From positions 22,857 through 86,856 of the forward strand of contig CAYGFI010000005.1 in assembly GCA_964349045.1 (NCBI GenBank): a DNA stretch of 64,000 nt. The letters run 5' to 3'. Position numbers and translations under genes: made by a program. The notes beneath the pieces are model-generated. The model was not told the DNA's origin. It did no database searches and saw only the letters and a list, made by a program, of their open reading frames with translations. Origin of the DNA: JACJXF01 sp964349045 (GTDB lineage Bacteria > Bacteroidota > Bacteroidia > Bacteroidales > GCA-2748055). Of this stretch, positions 55,148 to 63,947 are shown one piece after another (the first letter of the stretch is position 1; every line of letters starts with the position of its first letter).

Positions 55148-56506
55148 ATGAGACAATTAATAATTATTCTTTCCAGTTTCATTTTGCAGGTTTTCTATTT
55201 GCAGGCACAACTTATTGAATGTGCGGGAGATCTGTCAAGGATATCCCTTGTCGGGTATACAGAAGGAAATATTCAATGGCAATTTTCTGCAAATGAAACT
55301 GATTGGTCTGATTTACCTGAAGCGGATAATACAGAACCTGAAATCCGTCTGAGTGAATCTGGATTCATCCGGGCTAAGGTAAGAGATGGTAATTGTGAAT
55401 ACTTTTCTGATACAACAAGAATAATTCTTGCCAGTGCATCAGAATGCCGGGAGAGAGACTCTTTAGCAGCAATTACCAACAGAACCACTATCGGTGCGAT
55501 TCGATGGGATGCCGGATGGGTTGGAGATGTTTCTCCGATTTCAAAATATACCCAGTTGCAGCTTAGCCCTGAAAAATTCAGATTCAGAACACCTTTTTTT
55601 GCGACTATTCACAAACCGGATTCTATAACAATCACAACCACACAGGAAACCATGGACCAGGAAATTGCCTATGCGAAAAATGCGGGTATTGACTACTGGC
55701 TAACTAGCTGGTATCCAAATGGCTCAGGTTTTGATATCCCCCTCGACCTGCATTTATCAAGCACACACAAAGAAGATGTGAAATTTGCATACATCTTTCA
55801 CAGCAGCAACTGGCAGTATGTAAAAAATGAGTTCCCTCTTACCATGAACAGGATGAAGTTGTCCAATTATATGAAAATTGATGGCAAACCGTTGGCCTTT
55901 TTAATGCATAATACCTGGACACTTGCCGACATTAATCAGCTTAAAAACGAGGCAAAAAAAGCAGGGATTCCCGGGATATACCTGGTAATCATGGAATGGA
56001 CCGGGCCAACAGCTATTGAGAAATGTTCATCCTATGGGGCACAGGCATCAAGTGCCTATTGCAACTGGGGAGACGGCGGAATAAGTTATTCCGAAATGGC
56101 TGCTGCAACAGAAAATAAATGGGATACATACAAGAGCCCATCCTTTGGTTTTATTCCTTTTGTAACAACTGGTTGGGATCCCCGGCCTATAATTGAATAT
56201 TATCATGGGCTACCGGAAGCCGACAGCATTAGTATAAGCAAGTGGTATCCCAAACCTGCCGAAGATCATTACGTGCAGACAGCCACCGCTAATCAGGTTG
56301 CAGCCCATTTAAAAGCCGGTCTGGATTGGGTAAAAAATAATCCTTTGTATTCTAAACCTAAAACAGTTATTGTGTATGCATGGAATGAATGTTCAGAGGG
56401 AGGATTTATAATCCCCGTGGCCGAAACAGATAGCTCAGCCATTAATTATGGTACAAAAAGATTGGATGCGATAAAGACGATGCTGGATGAATACTGGAAA
56501 CCCTGA
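55148..56506 (+). CDS. Secreted GH99-like glycosidase with N-terminal beta domain
   Basis: This is a 452-residue protein with a Sec signal peptide (about 1-20, LQAQ). An Ig-like beta domain occupies about 25-100 (WQFSANETDWSDLP). The barrel is of the GAIRWD family (about 113-445): GAIRWDAGWVGD, RFRTPFFA, GIDYWLTSWYPNGSGF, VTTGWDPRP and YAWNECSEGGFI (Trp412, Glu414). It has no lipobox and no sorting tail, unlike its relatives at 44839 and 39606, and the sequence is more distant. Cleavage of the locus glycan is inferred. It is followed by an AT-rich inverted repeat. Confidence 0.75.
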   Translation: MRQLIIILSSFILQVFYLQAQLIECAGDLSRISLVGYTEGNIQWQFSANETDWSDLPEADNTEPEIRLSESGFIRAKVRDGNCEYFSDTTRIILASASECRERDSLAAITNRTTIGAIRWDAGWVGDVSPISKYTQLQLSPEKFRFRTPFFATIHKPDSITITTTQETMDQEIAYAKNAGIDYWLTSWYPNGSGFDIPLDLHLSSTHKEDVKFAYIFHSSNWQYVKNEFPLTMNRMKLSNYMKIDGKPLAFLMHNTWTLADINQLKNEAKKAGIPGIYLVIMEWTGPTAIEKCSSYGAQASSAYCNWGDGGISYSEMAAATENKWDTYKSPSFGFIPFVTTGWDPRPIIEYYHGLPEADSISISKWYPKPAEDHYVQTATANQVAAHLKAGLDWVKNNPLYSKPKTVIVYAWNECSEGGFIIPVAETDSSAINYGTKRLDAIKTMLDEYWKP

Positions 56507-56515
56507 AAAAAATGC

Positions 56516-56600
56516 AAAATGCAAATATCAAATTGCAAAATCAAACCGGTATGATGCAAATTTTTTCAATAAACAGTGACTTTAAAACAATTTGCATTTT
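56516..56600. repeat. AT-rich inverted repeat with TGCAAAT motifs
   Basis: AAAATGCAAAT (56516-56526) and ATTTGCATTTT (56590-56600) form 11-bp arms, with several more TGCAAA copies between. Such TGCAAAT-rich imperfect palindromes are common dispersed intergenic filler in Bacteroidota genomes. It might act as a weak terminator. Confidence 0.45.
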
Positions 56601-56634
56601 GAATTGATAAAAACGATATCTAAAAATACTATCA

Positions 56635-58044
56635 ATGAAAATCCTTAATACTTTATTACTTCTTTCATTTTTCGTTTGCTCATTTGCACAAATTCCATTC
56701 CGGCTCCCTGCAATAATCAGCAATCATGCTATATTGCAGCAGTCCTCCGAAGTTGAACTCTGGGGTTGGGGACCCGGTTCCCTGAAAGTAGCAATAGTTT
56801 GCAGCTGGAGCAAGGGAGATACCATATTTTCTCCAATCGGGGGGGATTGTTCATGGGAGGCTACAATAAAAACACCAAAGGCAGGAGGGTCGAATAGTAT
56901 AGAATTCTGGTGCAACAACAAACTGACAAAAGTTGAGGATATTCTAATTGGCGAAGTGTGGCTATGCTCCGGTCAGTCGAATATGGAATTGCAAACAAAA
57001 GTTGGCATTACAGATGCCCCGGATGTCTTCAGAAATTGTACAACAAGCGAGATAAGATTCTTTGAAGTGAAAAAATCTTTTGACAAGTATCCTAAAAGTG
57101 ATTGTGAGGGAGAGTGGAAAATTTGTGACTCAACAACTTTATCCACATTTAGTGCCGTTGCATACTTTTTTGGTCGCAGGCTTCATAATACCCTGAATGT
57201 GCCTGTGGGTTTAATCGGCTCTTACTGGGGAGGCACCAACATTGGTTCCTGGTGTTCAGAAGAAGTTGTTGCAAATGATATTGCACTTCAGAATAACACA
57301 CGGGAAGGAGTCACTTATGCCCCACAGTCAAATTCTGTGCTTTATAACGGTATGATAGTTCCGCTGGCACCCTATAAATTAGCTGGTGTAATCTGGTATC
57401 AGGGAGAATCAAACGTCTGGCCAACTCCTGAAACCTATAGTACTTCCTTTTCGAATATGATTCAGAACTGGAGGGAACTTTTTGAAACCATTCTTCCATT
57501 TTACTTTGTTCAGATTGCACCCTGGACCGGGTATGGACCTGGCATTAATTCTGCCTGTTTGCGTGAACAGCAGGAAGCGACTCTGAAAGTTCCAAAAACT
57601 GGAATGATAACCATTGGCGATTTAGTAGTAAATGATGTAAACGATATTCATCCCCGTGCGAAGGCCGGGGTTGGAAACCGACTGGCTAACCTTGCGCTTA
57701 AGGAAGTCTACAATAGAAATGAGATACAAGCTTATTCACCCCGCTTCGAAGATGTGAGTTTTAGTAAAAATAAGGCTTCAGTGAGGGTGAATTCGATCGA
57801 TAAATTGAAGTGCAACTCTAAAGAAATTATAAGTTTTACCGTTGCCGGTAGTGATAAGACATTTTATAATGCATCAGCAAAAATAGAAAAAGACGGAACG
57901 ATTACTGTTTTTGCAAAAGAGGTGGCAAATCCGGTTTCAGTGCGCTATTGTTTTACCAGCGACCAGATACCAAACTTATTTGACGCAAATGGTTTGCCGC
58001 TGAGGCCTTTCAGAACAGATGACTGGGAACTGATTTCAAAATAG
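56635..58044 (+). CDS. Sialate O-acetylesterase-like SGNH esterase (SASA domain)
   Basis: This is a 469-residue exported esterase (signal peptide about 1-18, SFAQ). The SASA domain shows WLCSGQSNMEL with predicted nucleophile Ser115, GVIWYQGESN (251-260, block III oxyanion region) and DIHPRAKAGVGNRL with catalytic His339. The name comes from sialic acid esterases, but in polysaccharide loci this family removes acetyl groups from varied sugars, so the glycan is probably acetylated. An N-terminal beta domain (about 20-105) and a C-terminal beta region complete the usual length. Confidence 0.87.
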   Translation: MKILNTLLLLSFFVCSFAQIPFRLPAIISNHAILQQSSEVELWGWGPGSLKVAIVCSWSKGDTIFSPIGGDCSWEATIKTPKAGGSNSIEFWCNNKLTKVEDILIGEVWLCSGQSNMELQTKVGITDAPDVFRNCTTSEIRFFEVKKSFDKYPKSDCEGEWKICDSTTLSTFSAVAYFFGRRLHNTLNVPVGLIGSYWGGTNIGSWCSEEVVANDIALQNNTREGVTYAPQSNSVLYNGMIVPLAPYKLAGVIWYQGESNVWPTPETYSTSFSNMIQNWRELFETILPFYFVQIAPWTGYGPGINSACLREQQEATLKVPKTGMITIGDLVVNDVNDIHPRAKAGVGNRLANLALKEVYNRNEIQAYSPRFEDVSFSKNKASVRVNSIDKLKCNSKEIISFTVAGSDKTFYNASAKIEKDGTITVFAKEVANPVSVRYCFTSDQIPNLFDANGLPLRPFRTDDWELISK

Positions 58045-58063
58045 AAAATATAGGTTTAATATT

Positions 58064-58181
58064 TTAGCCACAAGAGGCACAAAGTTTACAAAAAGGACAC
58101 AAAATGCAGTAAAAACTTCAGAATACAGAAATACAACACTTCGTGACCTTTGTGTCTTATCCTTGTGTTCTTTGTGGTAAG
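58064..58181. repeat. Imperfect palindromic intergenic repeat with ACAAAGG/CCTTTGTG motifs
   Basis: The left arm starts TTAGCCACAAGAGGCACAAA and includes AAAGGACACAAA. The right arm mirrors it as CCTTTGTGTC, then CCTTGTGTTC and TTTGTGGTAAG. This resembles a dispersed intergenic element frequent in Bacteroidota genomes. It fills the middle of the gap 58045-58264, and the remainder shows only AT-rich sequence before the next gene. Confidence 0.55.
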
Positions 58182-58264
58182 CCTATTGCTTTGGTAATCA
58201 ATATTATATATAATTTGAAGTATTACAATTTACAAAACGGTGCAGATATTATTATTATTCGGAA

Positions 58265-59704
58265 ATGAAAAAAAACGTAAAGATAGGTTTGTTCGGCATT
58301 GGCCTGGATACTTATTGGCCCCAGTTTGAAGGATTAATTACACGTCTCGAAGGATACCAGTCAGAAATTAAAACCCGGATAGAGTCTTTTGGTGTAACCG
58401 TTGCAGACGCAGGGATGGTAGACTCACCCATAAAGGCTCAGCAAGCAGCAAAATACCTGAAAGAAAATGATGTGGAAATCGTGTTCCTGTTTATTTCCAC
58501 CTATGCACTTTCTTCCACGGTTCTTCCTATTGTTCAGCGCCTCAAAACGCCAATAATTATGCTAAACATTCAACCTGTTCCCGCAGTTGACTTTGAAAAG
58601 CTCAATGCCATGGGCGACAGGGGTAAAATGACCGGCGAATGGCTTGCCCATTGCCAGGCATGTTCTGTCCCGGAATTGGCCAGTGTTTTTAACCGTGCAG
58701 ATATCAAATACGATATCGTTTCCGGTTACCTCCAGGATCCGGAAGCATGGAAAGAAATTGAAGCCTGGACAGATGCAGCACATGTTGCCTCTGCCATGAG
58801 AAATAACCGGATGGGAATACTCGGACACTACTATGGCGGAATGCTGGATGTTTATACCGATGTAACCAGGCAATCATCCACCTTTGGAACTCATGTGGAG
58901 TTGCTTGAAATGTGCGAACTCAAAGCACTCCGTGACACTGTCACAGAAGATGAAATCCAGGCAAAAATAATGGAGTTCAATACAACTTTCCTGGTTGTTC
59001 CGGAATGCGATGAATACGAGATCAGGCGAGCCGCACATACCTCAGTGGCTCTCGATAAACTGCTTGAAAAACATAACATCGGTTCCCTGGCATATTATTA
59101 CGAGGGATATCCCGGAAATGAATATGAAAATATTGCTACTTCGGTAATTGCAGGAAATACAATCCTTACAGGGAAAGGTATACCTGTTGCCGGGGAATGT
59201 GAGGTAAAGAATGTCCAGGCTATGAAAATTATGTCGGAATTCGGTGCCGGAGGATCTTTCTCTGAATTCTACGCGATGGACTTTAATGACGACATTGTGA
59301 TGCTCGGTCATGACGGCCCTGCACATTTTGCTATTGCGGAGGGTAAAGTGAAGCTGGTTCCCCTCCCCATTTACCATGGTAAACCGGGAAAAGGACTTTC
59401 CATACAGATGTCGGTAAAACACGGGCCGGTCACCCTTCTATCTGTATGTGAAGGAAAAGAAGGTGTGTTTTTATTGGTTGCCGAGGGAGAATCAGTTCCG
59501 GGACCAACCTTCCAGATCGGAAATACAAACAGCCGATACCGCTTCCCGATATCAGCAAAGCAATTTATAGAAAAATGGTCAAAAGCAGGCCCGTCACATC
59601 ATTGCGCCATAGGTGTCGGACATATCGGGAATAAGCTGGAGAAACTTGCCAGTTTGCTGAATATCCCTGTTGTAAAAGTTTGCATGGCTCATGAAACAAA
59701 ATAA
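58265..59704 (+). CDS. L-fucose/L-arabinose isomerase-family protein
   Basis: This is a 479-residue cytoplasmic protein. The N-terminal half reads KIGLFGIGLDTYWPQFEGL and ENDVEIVFLFISTYALSSTVLPIVQRL. The C-terminal catalytic-like half has LAYYYEGYPGNEYENIATSVIAGNTILTGKGIPVAGECEVKNVQAM and FYAMDFNDDIVMLGHDGPAH, with Glu, Asp and His residues that could hold the metal. It is distantly related to the protein at 12419, from the other locus. It probably isomerises the monosaccharide released by the regulon, but rhamnose isomerase proper is a different family and the substrate is unknown. It overlaps the next open frame by a few bases. Confidence 0.78.
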   Translation: MKKNVKIGLFGIGLDTYWPQFEGLITRLEGYQSEIKTRIESFGVTVADAGMVDSPIKAQQAAKYLKENDVEIVFLFISTYALSSTVLPIVQRLKTPIIMLNIQPVPAVDFEKLNAMGDRGKMTGEWLAHCQACSVPELASVFNRADIKYDIVSGYLQDPEAWKEIEAWTDAAHVASAMRNNRMGILGHYYGGMLDVYTDVTRQSSTFGTHVELLEMCELKALRDTVTEDEIQAKIMEFNTTFLVVPECDEYEIRRAAHTSVALDKLLEKHNIGSLAYYYEGYPGNEYENIATSVIAGNTILTGKGIPVAGECEVKNVQAMKIMSEFGAGGSFSEFYAMDFNDDIVMLGHDGPAHFAIAEGKVKLVPLPIYHGKPGKGLSIQMSVKHGPVTLLSVCEGKEGVFLLVAEGESVPGPTFQIGNTNSRYRFPISAKQFIEKWSKAGPSHHCAIGVGHIGNKLEKLASLLNIPVVKVCMAHETK

Positions 59705-59711
59705 TATAATA

Positions 59712-61181
59712 ATGAAAACAATCTATTCTTCAGTACTGGGGATTACCCAAAAGTTCTTAACGGGAAAACCGGTTATCAGCATCACATCTATTGCGATACT
59801 TATCTTAACATCCGCAAGTTGTATTACAGATAAAGCAAAAAAAGATAAGGAGGAAGATAAGTACACAGTTGCCATTTACTACTGGCCCAATTTTCACCCC
59901 GATGCCTATCATCAGTCTAAGAAGGGAGAAAAATGGACAGAGTGGGAGATCGTCAAAAACGGGAAACCGGAGTTTGAGGGCCATTATCAGCCAAAAGAGC
60001 CACTTTGGGGATATTATGACGAATCAGATCCCGAGGAAATGGCCCGTTCCATAGATGCAATGGCTGATGCAGGCATTGATGCACTCATTTTCGACTGGTA
60101 TCGTTACGATGACGACATCAACGACGGTATTATGATCGAAGATGCACTGCGGAAGGGCTTTTTGAAAGCTTCCAACCACAATCGTGTTAAATTTGCACTC
60201 ATGTGGGCCAACCACACCTATATTGACTGTCACCCCTTCGCACCCGGCGATAATTTCGGAAACGCACCGGTATGGCGAAAGGGCGAAGTTGGCCTCACCG
60301 CGTTTGAACGCCACACCCGGGATGCTATTCAGAACTATTTCACACAGCCCAATTACTGGAAAATCGATGGTTGTCCATACTTCTCCATCTACGACCTGGA
60401 TAAACTCATTTCTGGTCTTGGCGATATCGCTGCAACACGGGCTGCGCTCGACGATTTTCGCTCACGAACGAAAGCAGCCGGATTCCCTGATCTGCACCTG
60501 AACATAGTGGATCAGGGTCTCGGGTTTCCCCAAGTGGTAGAAAAAATTAAGGGACAACCATTTCCGGGTAATCCGTCCCGAAAGATCGAGAATATATCCG
60601 ACCTGTTGGCCGCACTCAACACGAACAGCTCAACCATGTATACCTGGGTGCATCATCTTTGGCCAATGCTGATGAAACAGGCAGCAGAACCCGGTGCAAA
60701 AACAGAAGTCAAGGCGAACAACAAAGCCTTTGGATTCTCCGATGATCCCTCAGCCCAGGCAAAGCCAGAGGAAATGAAACAGGAGTCATCCGAAGTAACT
60801 GAGAATACAACCCTCCTGGAACGGGCCGCACAGGCAGGTATTGTTGCCGTGGACTATGCTGAATATGGAAAGCAGGCGATGACCGTCAGGGATGAACGGC
60901 CATCAGCCCTGGGAGTGACCTATTTTCCGCATGTGTCGATGGGCTGGGATGGTACACCACGAAACTACTCCATGGGCATTGTACTTAACAATAGCCCGGA
61001 AAAATGGAAAGACTTCCTTAGTCAAACCAAAGATTGGCTGGATCAACACCCCGAAAGTAAAGGAATTGTAACCCTGAATTCATGGAATGAATGGGTTGAA
61101 GGAAGCTATATCGAACCAGACCTGATGAATGGAACGGCCTACCTTGATGCTATCAAGGAGGTTTTTGGATCAAAAAAATGA
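59712..61181 (+). CDS. WbsX/GH99-like lipoprotein with an extra internal segment
   Basis: This lipoprotein of about 489 residues has lipobox TSASCITD. Starts at 59691 (overlapping the previous gene) or 59712 both fit; the latter is used. The barrel motifs are AIYYWPNFH, FEGHYQPKEPLWGYYDESDP, LIFDWYRYDD, FALMWANHTY and WNEWVEGSYIEPD (458-470). Between the central and C-terminal barrel parts it carries about 70-80 extra residues rich in Glu, Lys and Ala (AEPGAKTEVKANNK to SSEVTENTTLLERAA) that the other two lack. This gene is noticeably richer in GC than its neighbours over much of its length. Confidence 0.8.
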   Translation: MKTIYSSVLGITQKFLTGKPVISITSIAILILTSASCITDKAKKDKEEDKYTVAIYYWPNFHPDAYHQSKKGEKWTEWEIVKNGKPEFEGHYQPKEPLWGYYDESDPEEMARSIDAMADAGIDALIFDWYRYDDDINDGIMIEDALRKGFLKASNHNRVKFALMWANHTYIDCHPFAPGDNFGNAPVWRKGEVGLTAFERHTRDAIQNYFTQPNYWKIDGCPYFSIYDLDKLISGLGDIAATRAALDDFRSRTKAAGFPDLHLNIVDQGLGFPQVVEKIKGQPFPGNPSRKIENISDLLAALNTNSSTMYTWVHHLWPMLMKQAAEPGAKTEVKANNKAFGFSDDPSAQAKPEEMKQESSEVTENTTLLERAAQAGIVAVDYAEYGKQAMTVRDERPSALGVTYFPHVSMGWDGTPRNYSMGIVLNNSPEKWKDFLSQTKDWLDQHPESKGIVTLNSWNEWVEGSYIEPDLMNGTAYLDAIKEVFGSKK

Positions 61182-61251
61182 TTTGCAGAAAACTATAAAT
61201 GAATGTCAGACTACATCTTTAAAATCAAAACAAGTAAAAATCTCTAAAATT

Positions 61252-62670
61252 ATGCATGTTCTCATTCTTTATTTTCTTATTATTAAAACTTTTGTTTCCT
61301 GGAACCTCAGGAATTCCATTACAGAGGAAAAACAAAAGAATAATATCATTTTCGTACTGGTTGACGATATGGGATGGAAAGACCTTGGATGTTACGGAAG
61401 TGATTTTTATGAAACTCCCGCTATTGACGCGCTTGCAAATAAGGGTGTGCGATTTACACAGGCTTATGCAGCTCACTCAGTCTGCAGTCCCACCCGTGCC
61501 AGTATTCTGACCGGGTGTTACCCTGCCAGGGTTGGAGTCACCTCGTTTATCCCGGGAATTGTAAGACCTTACTCCAAATTAAATCCCCCGAAAGACTGGA
61601 CCCGCTTTTTGAAAATGAGCGAAACAACATATGCTGAAGTATTCCGTGATAATGGTTACAAAACATTTCATGCCGGCAAATGGCACGTGGGTGAGCTGGG
61701 CCCCGAATACCACGGTTTTGAAAGTGTAGTTGAAAATGATTACAATACTATCAACCTGGAAGACCCAAAAAATGTATTTCATTACACGAATGCAGCTATC
61801 GATTTTATTGAAAAAAATAAGGAAAATCCCTTTATTGCAGTAATCTCGCATATTACCGTTCATGTACCCCTGGAAGCAAGACCTGAACACGTAAGTAAAT
61901 ATTTATCGAAAAATCCCGGAGCCAGCGGGCAGAATAATGAGATCATGGGTGGTATGATTGAATATCTCGACAATAGTATCGCTCACCTCTTAGATCGGCT
62001 GGAGAGAATGGGAATCATGGATCGCACTTATATCATTTTCTTTTCTGATAACGGCGGACTTACCCATGCAGACGGGAGAACTGCAACCAGCAATTCACCT
62101 TTGAGAAGCGGCAAATCCCAGTTTTATGAAGGAGGGATAAGAGTGCCCTTCTTTATTGCAGGGCCCGGATTGCGAGGGGGAACAGTTGTTGATACTCCGG
62201 TAATCAGCATGGATATTTTCCCGACCATGCTTGAACTTGCAGGATTGGACATTTTACCGCAGGTTCATAAGGACGGCCGGAGCCTTGTATCCCTTCTTAC
62301 AGGGGAGAAAACGAGTCTTGACAGGAAGAATTTTTTCTGGCATTATCCCCATTACCAGACGATGCCTCCTCATGGCGCCGTAAGGTCGGGGGATTGGAAA
62401 CTGGTGGAAAATTACGAAACGGGCAGGATTGAACTCTTCAACCTGGCAAATGATCTGGCCGAAGCCCACGATCTCTCTGCCTTGTATCCCCAGGTTACAG
62501 GAGAGATGAAGGATTTATTCAATAAGCACCTGGAAGACATTAAAGCCCCAATGCCAACCCTGAACTACAAGTATAATCCTGCAAAAGATGGAAGGTCAAA
62601 TGAGTCGTACGACAAAAGGGATGAAAGGGAATTTCAACAGGAAGAGTACCTGGAATTAAAGAAAAAATAG
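61252..62670 (+). CDS. Formylglycine-dependent sulfatase (arylsulfatase-like, S1 family)
   Basis: This is a 472-residue exported sulfatase. The start at 61252 (MHVLILYFLIIKTF) gives a short hydrophobic leader; the frame extends further up into the preceding gene, which is not needed. Asp38-Asp39 in LVDDMGWKDLGCYGS are metal ligands, and Cys78 in CSPTRASILTG is the formylglycine site. FHAGKWHVG and FFSDNGGL are further active-site motifs. It differs from the sulfatase at 42123 (CAASR site, lipoprotein), so a different sulfate position or sugar is likely. It ends before the unknown lipoprotein gene. Confidence 0.93.
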   Translation: MHVLILYFLIIKTFVSWNLRNSITEEKQKNNIIFVLVDDMGWKDLGCYGSDFYETPAIDALANKGVRFTQAYAAHSVCSPTRASILTGCYPARVGVTSFIPGIVRPYSKLNPPKDWTRFLKMSETTYAEVFRDNGYKTFHAGKWHVGELGPEYHGFESVVENDYNTINLEDPKNVFHYTNAAIDFIEKNKENPFIAVISHITVHVPLEARPEHVSKYLSKNPGASGQNNEIMGGMIEYLDNSIAHLLDRLERMGIMDRTYIIFFSDNGGLTHADGRTATSNSPLRSGKSQFYEGGIRVPFFIAGPGLRGGTVVDTPVISMDIFPTMLELAGLDILPQVHKDGRSLVSLLTGEKTSLDRKNFFWHYPHYQTMPPHGAVRSGDWKLVENYETGRIELFNLANDLAEAHDLSALYPQVTGEMKDLFNKHLEDIKAPMPTLNYKYNPAKDGRSNESYDKRDEREFQQEEYLELKKK

Positions 62671-62741
62671 AAAAACAAATATTTTAATCAGCAGCTAAAA
62701 AATCTGAAACAGGACAATCCTAAAACTAAATAACTACAGCT

Positions 62742-63749
62742 ATGAAACTAAAACCAGCACATCATAAAGTTTCCCGCCTAATCACCGGGGTTGCATTATT
62801 GTTGATTTCAGCTATCCTGGCTACAAGCGGGTGCATCAGTCAACAATCCGAAGAACAATTGAATACAGTTCTTTACGGACCCGGTTTAACAGAAGCCTTC
62901 CCGGTGAAGAAAGACACCATCTTCAGGGTGGAAAATCTGCGGTCAGGATCAATAAAAACTGATCAGGGCTGGAGTGTCCAGGATTTCGCCCATTCTTTTT
63001 TCAACCCGAATTCTGACACCATTTCAATCAGTCTGAAAATGGTAAGTGACGATCCCGCTTTTGTTTTCGCTAATGGCCAGGCAGGGACATATACCAAGAC
63101 CTACAGGTTGAAACCGATGTTTGGAGTTACTGATAATGTATTTATTGCCCCTCCCTTTGAAAAATACAAACCCGACTGGCCGGTTTCAGCTGGAATAAAC
63201 TTTACCGGATCCGTGGAATTTACCAGTCCTGATCCTTTCTACTATTACCTGTTACACCCGACACCTGTAAGCGAATCAGCTGATATGGCCGTAGCATATT
63301 TTGCCGGGTGGAATCCCTGTAAATATGATGAGTCAGGCGTTTGGGATGCAGACCTTATGCAATTCATAATACCATATACCAACTACTGGCACAACTGCGA
63401 AATCTGGGAAGTTGGCTGGAATTCAAGCCTGGTAATACGTAATAATACCGCTCAAGATGTTAACTACACTATCAGACATATACCATTTTACGGAGCCCAA
63501 TATAAGCCGGATGACGGCTGGATTACCAGATTCGTGGAACAGGTGGTAATTGTTCCTCTTGGCCCAAATGAGGAGCAAATGATAAGCCTGGTGAAATTAT
63601 TCAGGTGGTCAACCAAACAATCTGCCTCTATGGAAGGATGTCTGCTGATTTCGCCTGACCGGGCAGAGGCAACTCAAAACGGAACATCTGTGAAATTGCT
63701 GATTGTGCCTAATGATTCCGGGAAACCATTGCACGAGGCTATTCCCTGA
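62742..63749 (+). CDS. Lipoprotein of unknown function
   Basis: This is a 335-residue lipoprotein (ILATSGCISQQ, Cys31). The rest is rich in aromatic and beta-forming residues, with no catalytic motif that I recognise: FAHSFFNPNSDTISISLKMV, VAYFAGWNPCKYDESGVWD, NYWHNCEIWEVGWNSSLVIRN and HIPFYGAQYKP. It looks like an all-beta envelope protein; two tandem beta-sandwich domains are possible. Its place at the end of the gene train behind a sulfatase suggests glycan binding or processing, but I cannot name a family. Confidence 0.6.
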   Translation: MKLKPAHHKVSRLITGVALLLISAILATSGCISQQSEEQLNTVLYGPGLTEAFPVKKDTIFRVENLRSGSIKTDQGWSVQDFAHSFFNPNSDTISISLKMVSDDPAFVFANGQAGTYTKTYRLKPMFGVTDNVFIAPPFEKYKPDWPVSAGINFTGSVEFTSPDPFYYYLLHPTPVSESADMAVAYFAGWNPCKYDESGVWDADLMQFIIPYTNYWHNCEIWEVGWNSSLVIRNNTAQDVNYTIRHIPFYGAQYKPDDGWITRFVEQVVIVPLGPNEEQMISLVKLFRWSTKQSASMEGCLLISPDRAEATQNGTSVKLLIVPNDSGKPLHEAIP

Positions 63750-63852
63750 AATATATAGTACAAATTATTTTAACCTTAATCAAACATTTTTTGGGAGCCC
63801 GCCCCAAGGCATTACACAAGTAATCGGTATTCCCATGATTTTTATTGAATGT

Positions 63853-63888
63853 CCCCGAACCGAACCGCCAAGGCAGCCAGGTTCGGGG
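63853..63888. terminator. GC-rich hairpin after the unknown lipoprotein
   Basis: CCCCGAACC (63853-63861) pairs perfectly with GGTTCGGGG (63880-63888) across an 18-nt loop. No T-run follows on either strand, so it may be a REP-like element rather than a classical terminator. It lies in the gap between 63749 and 63948. Confidence 0.5.
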
Positions 63889-63947
63889 TTATAAATAAAT
63901 CTATTCATTTCCCGACTAAATATTTCTTATTTGAAAAATCCAATTAA

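Noticed and set aside
58087..58103. CATTTTGTGTCC on the minus strand resembling an AraC half-site
   Set aside because: It lies inside the dispersed CACAAAG-type palindromic repeat and has no second half-site 21 bp away with a TAnnTTTA element.
63703..63894. A 63-codon plus-strand frame after the unknown lipoprotein
   Set aside because: It begins inside the lipoprotein gene in another frame and crosses a perfect GC-rich hairpin.
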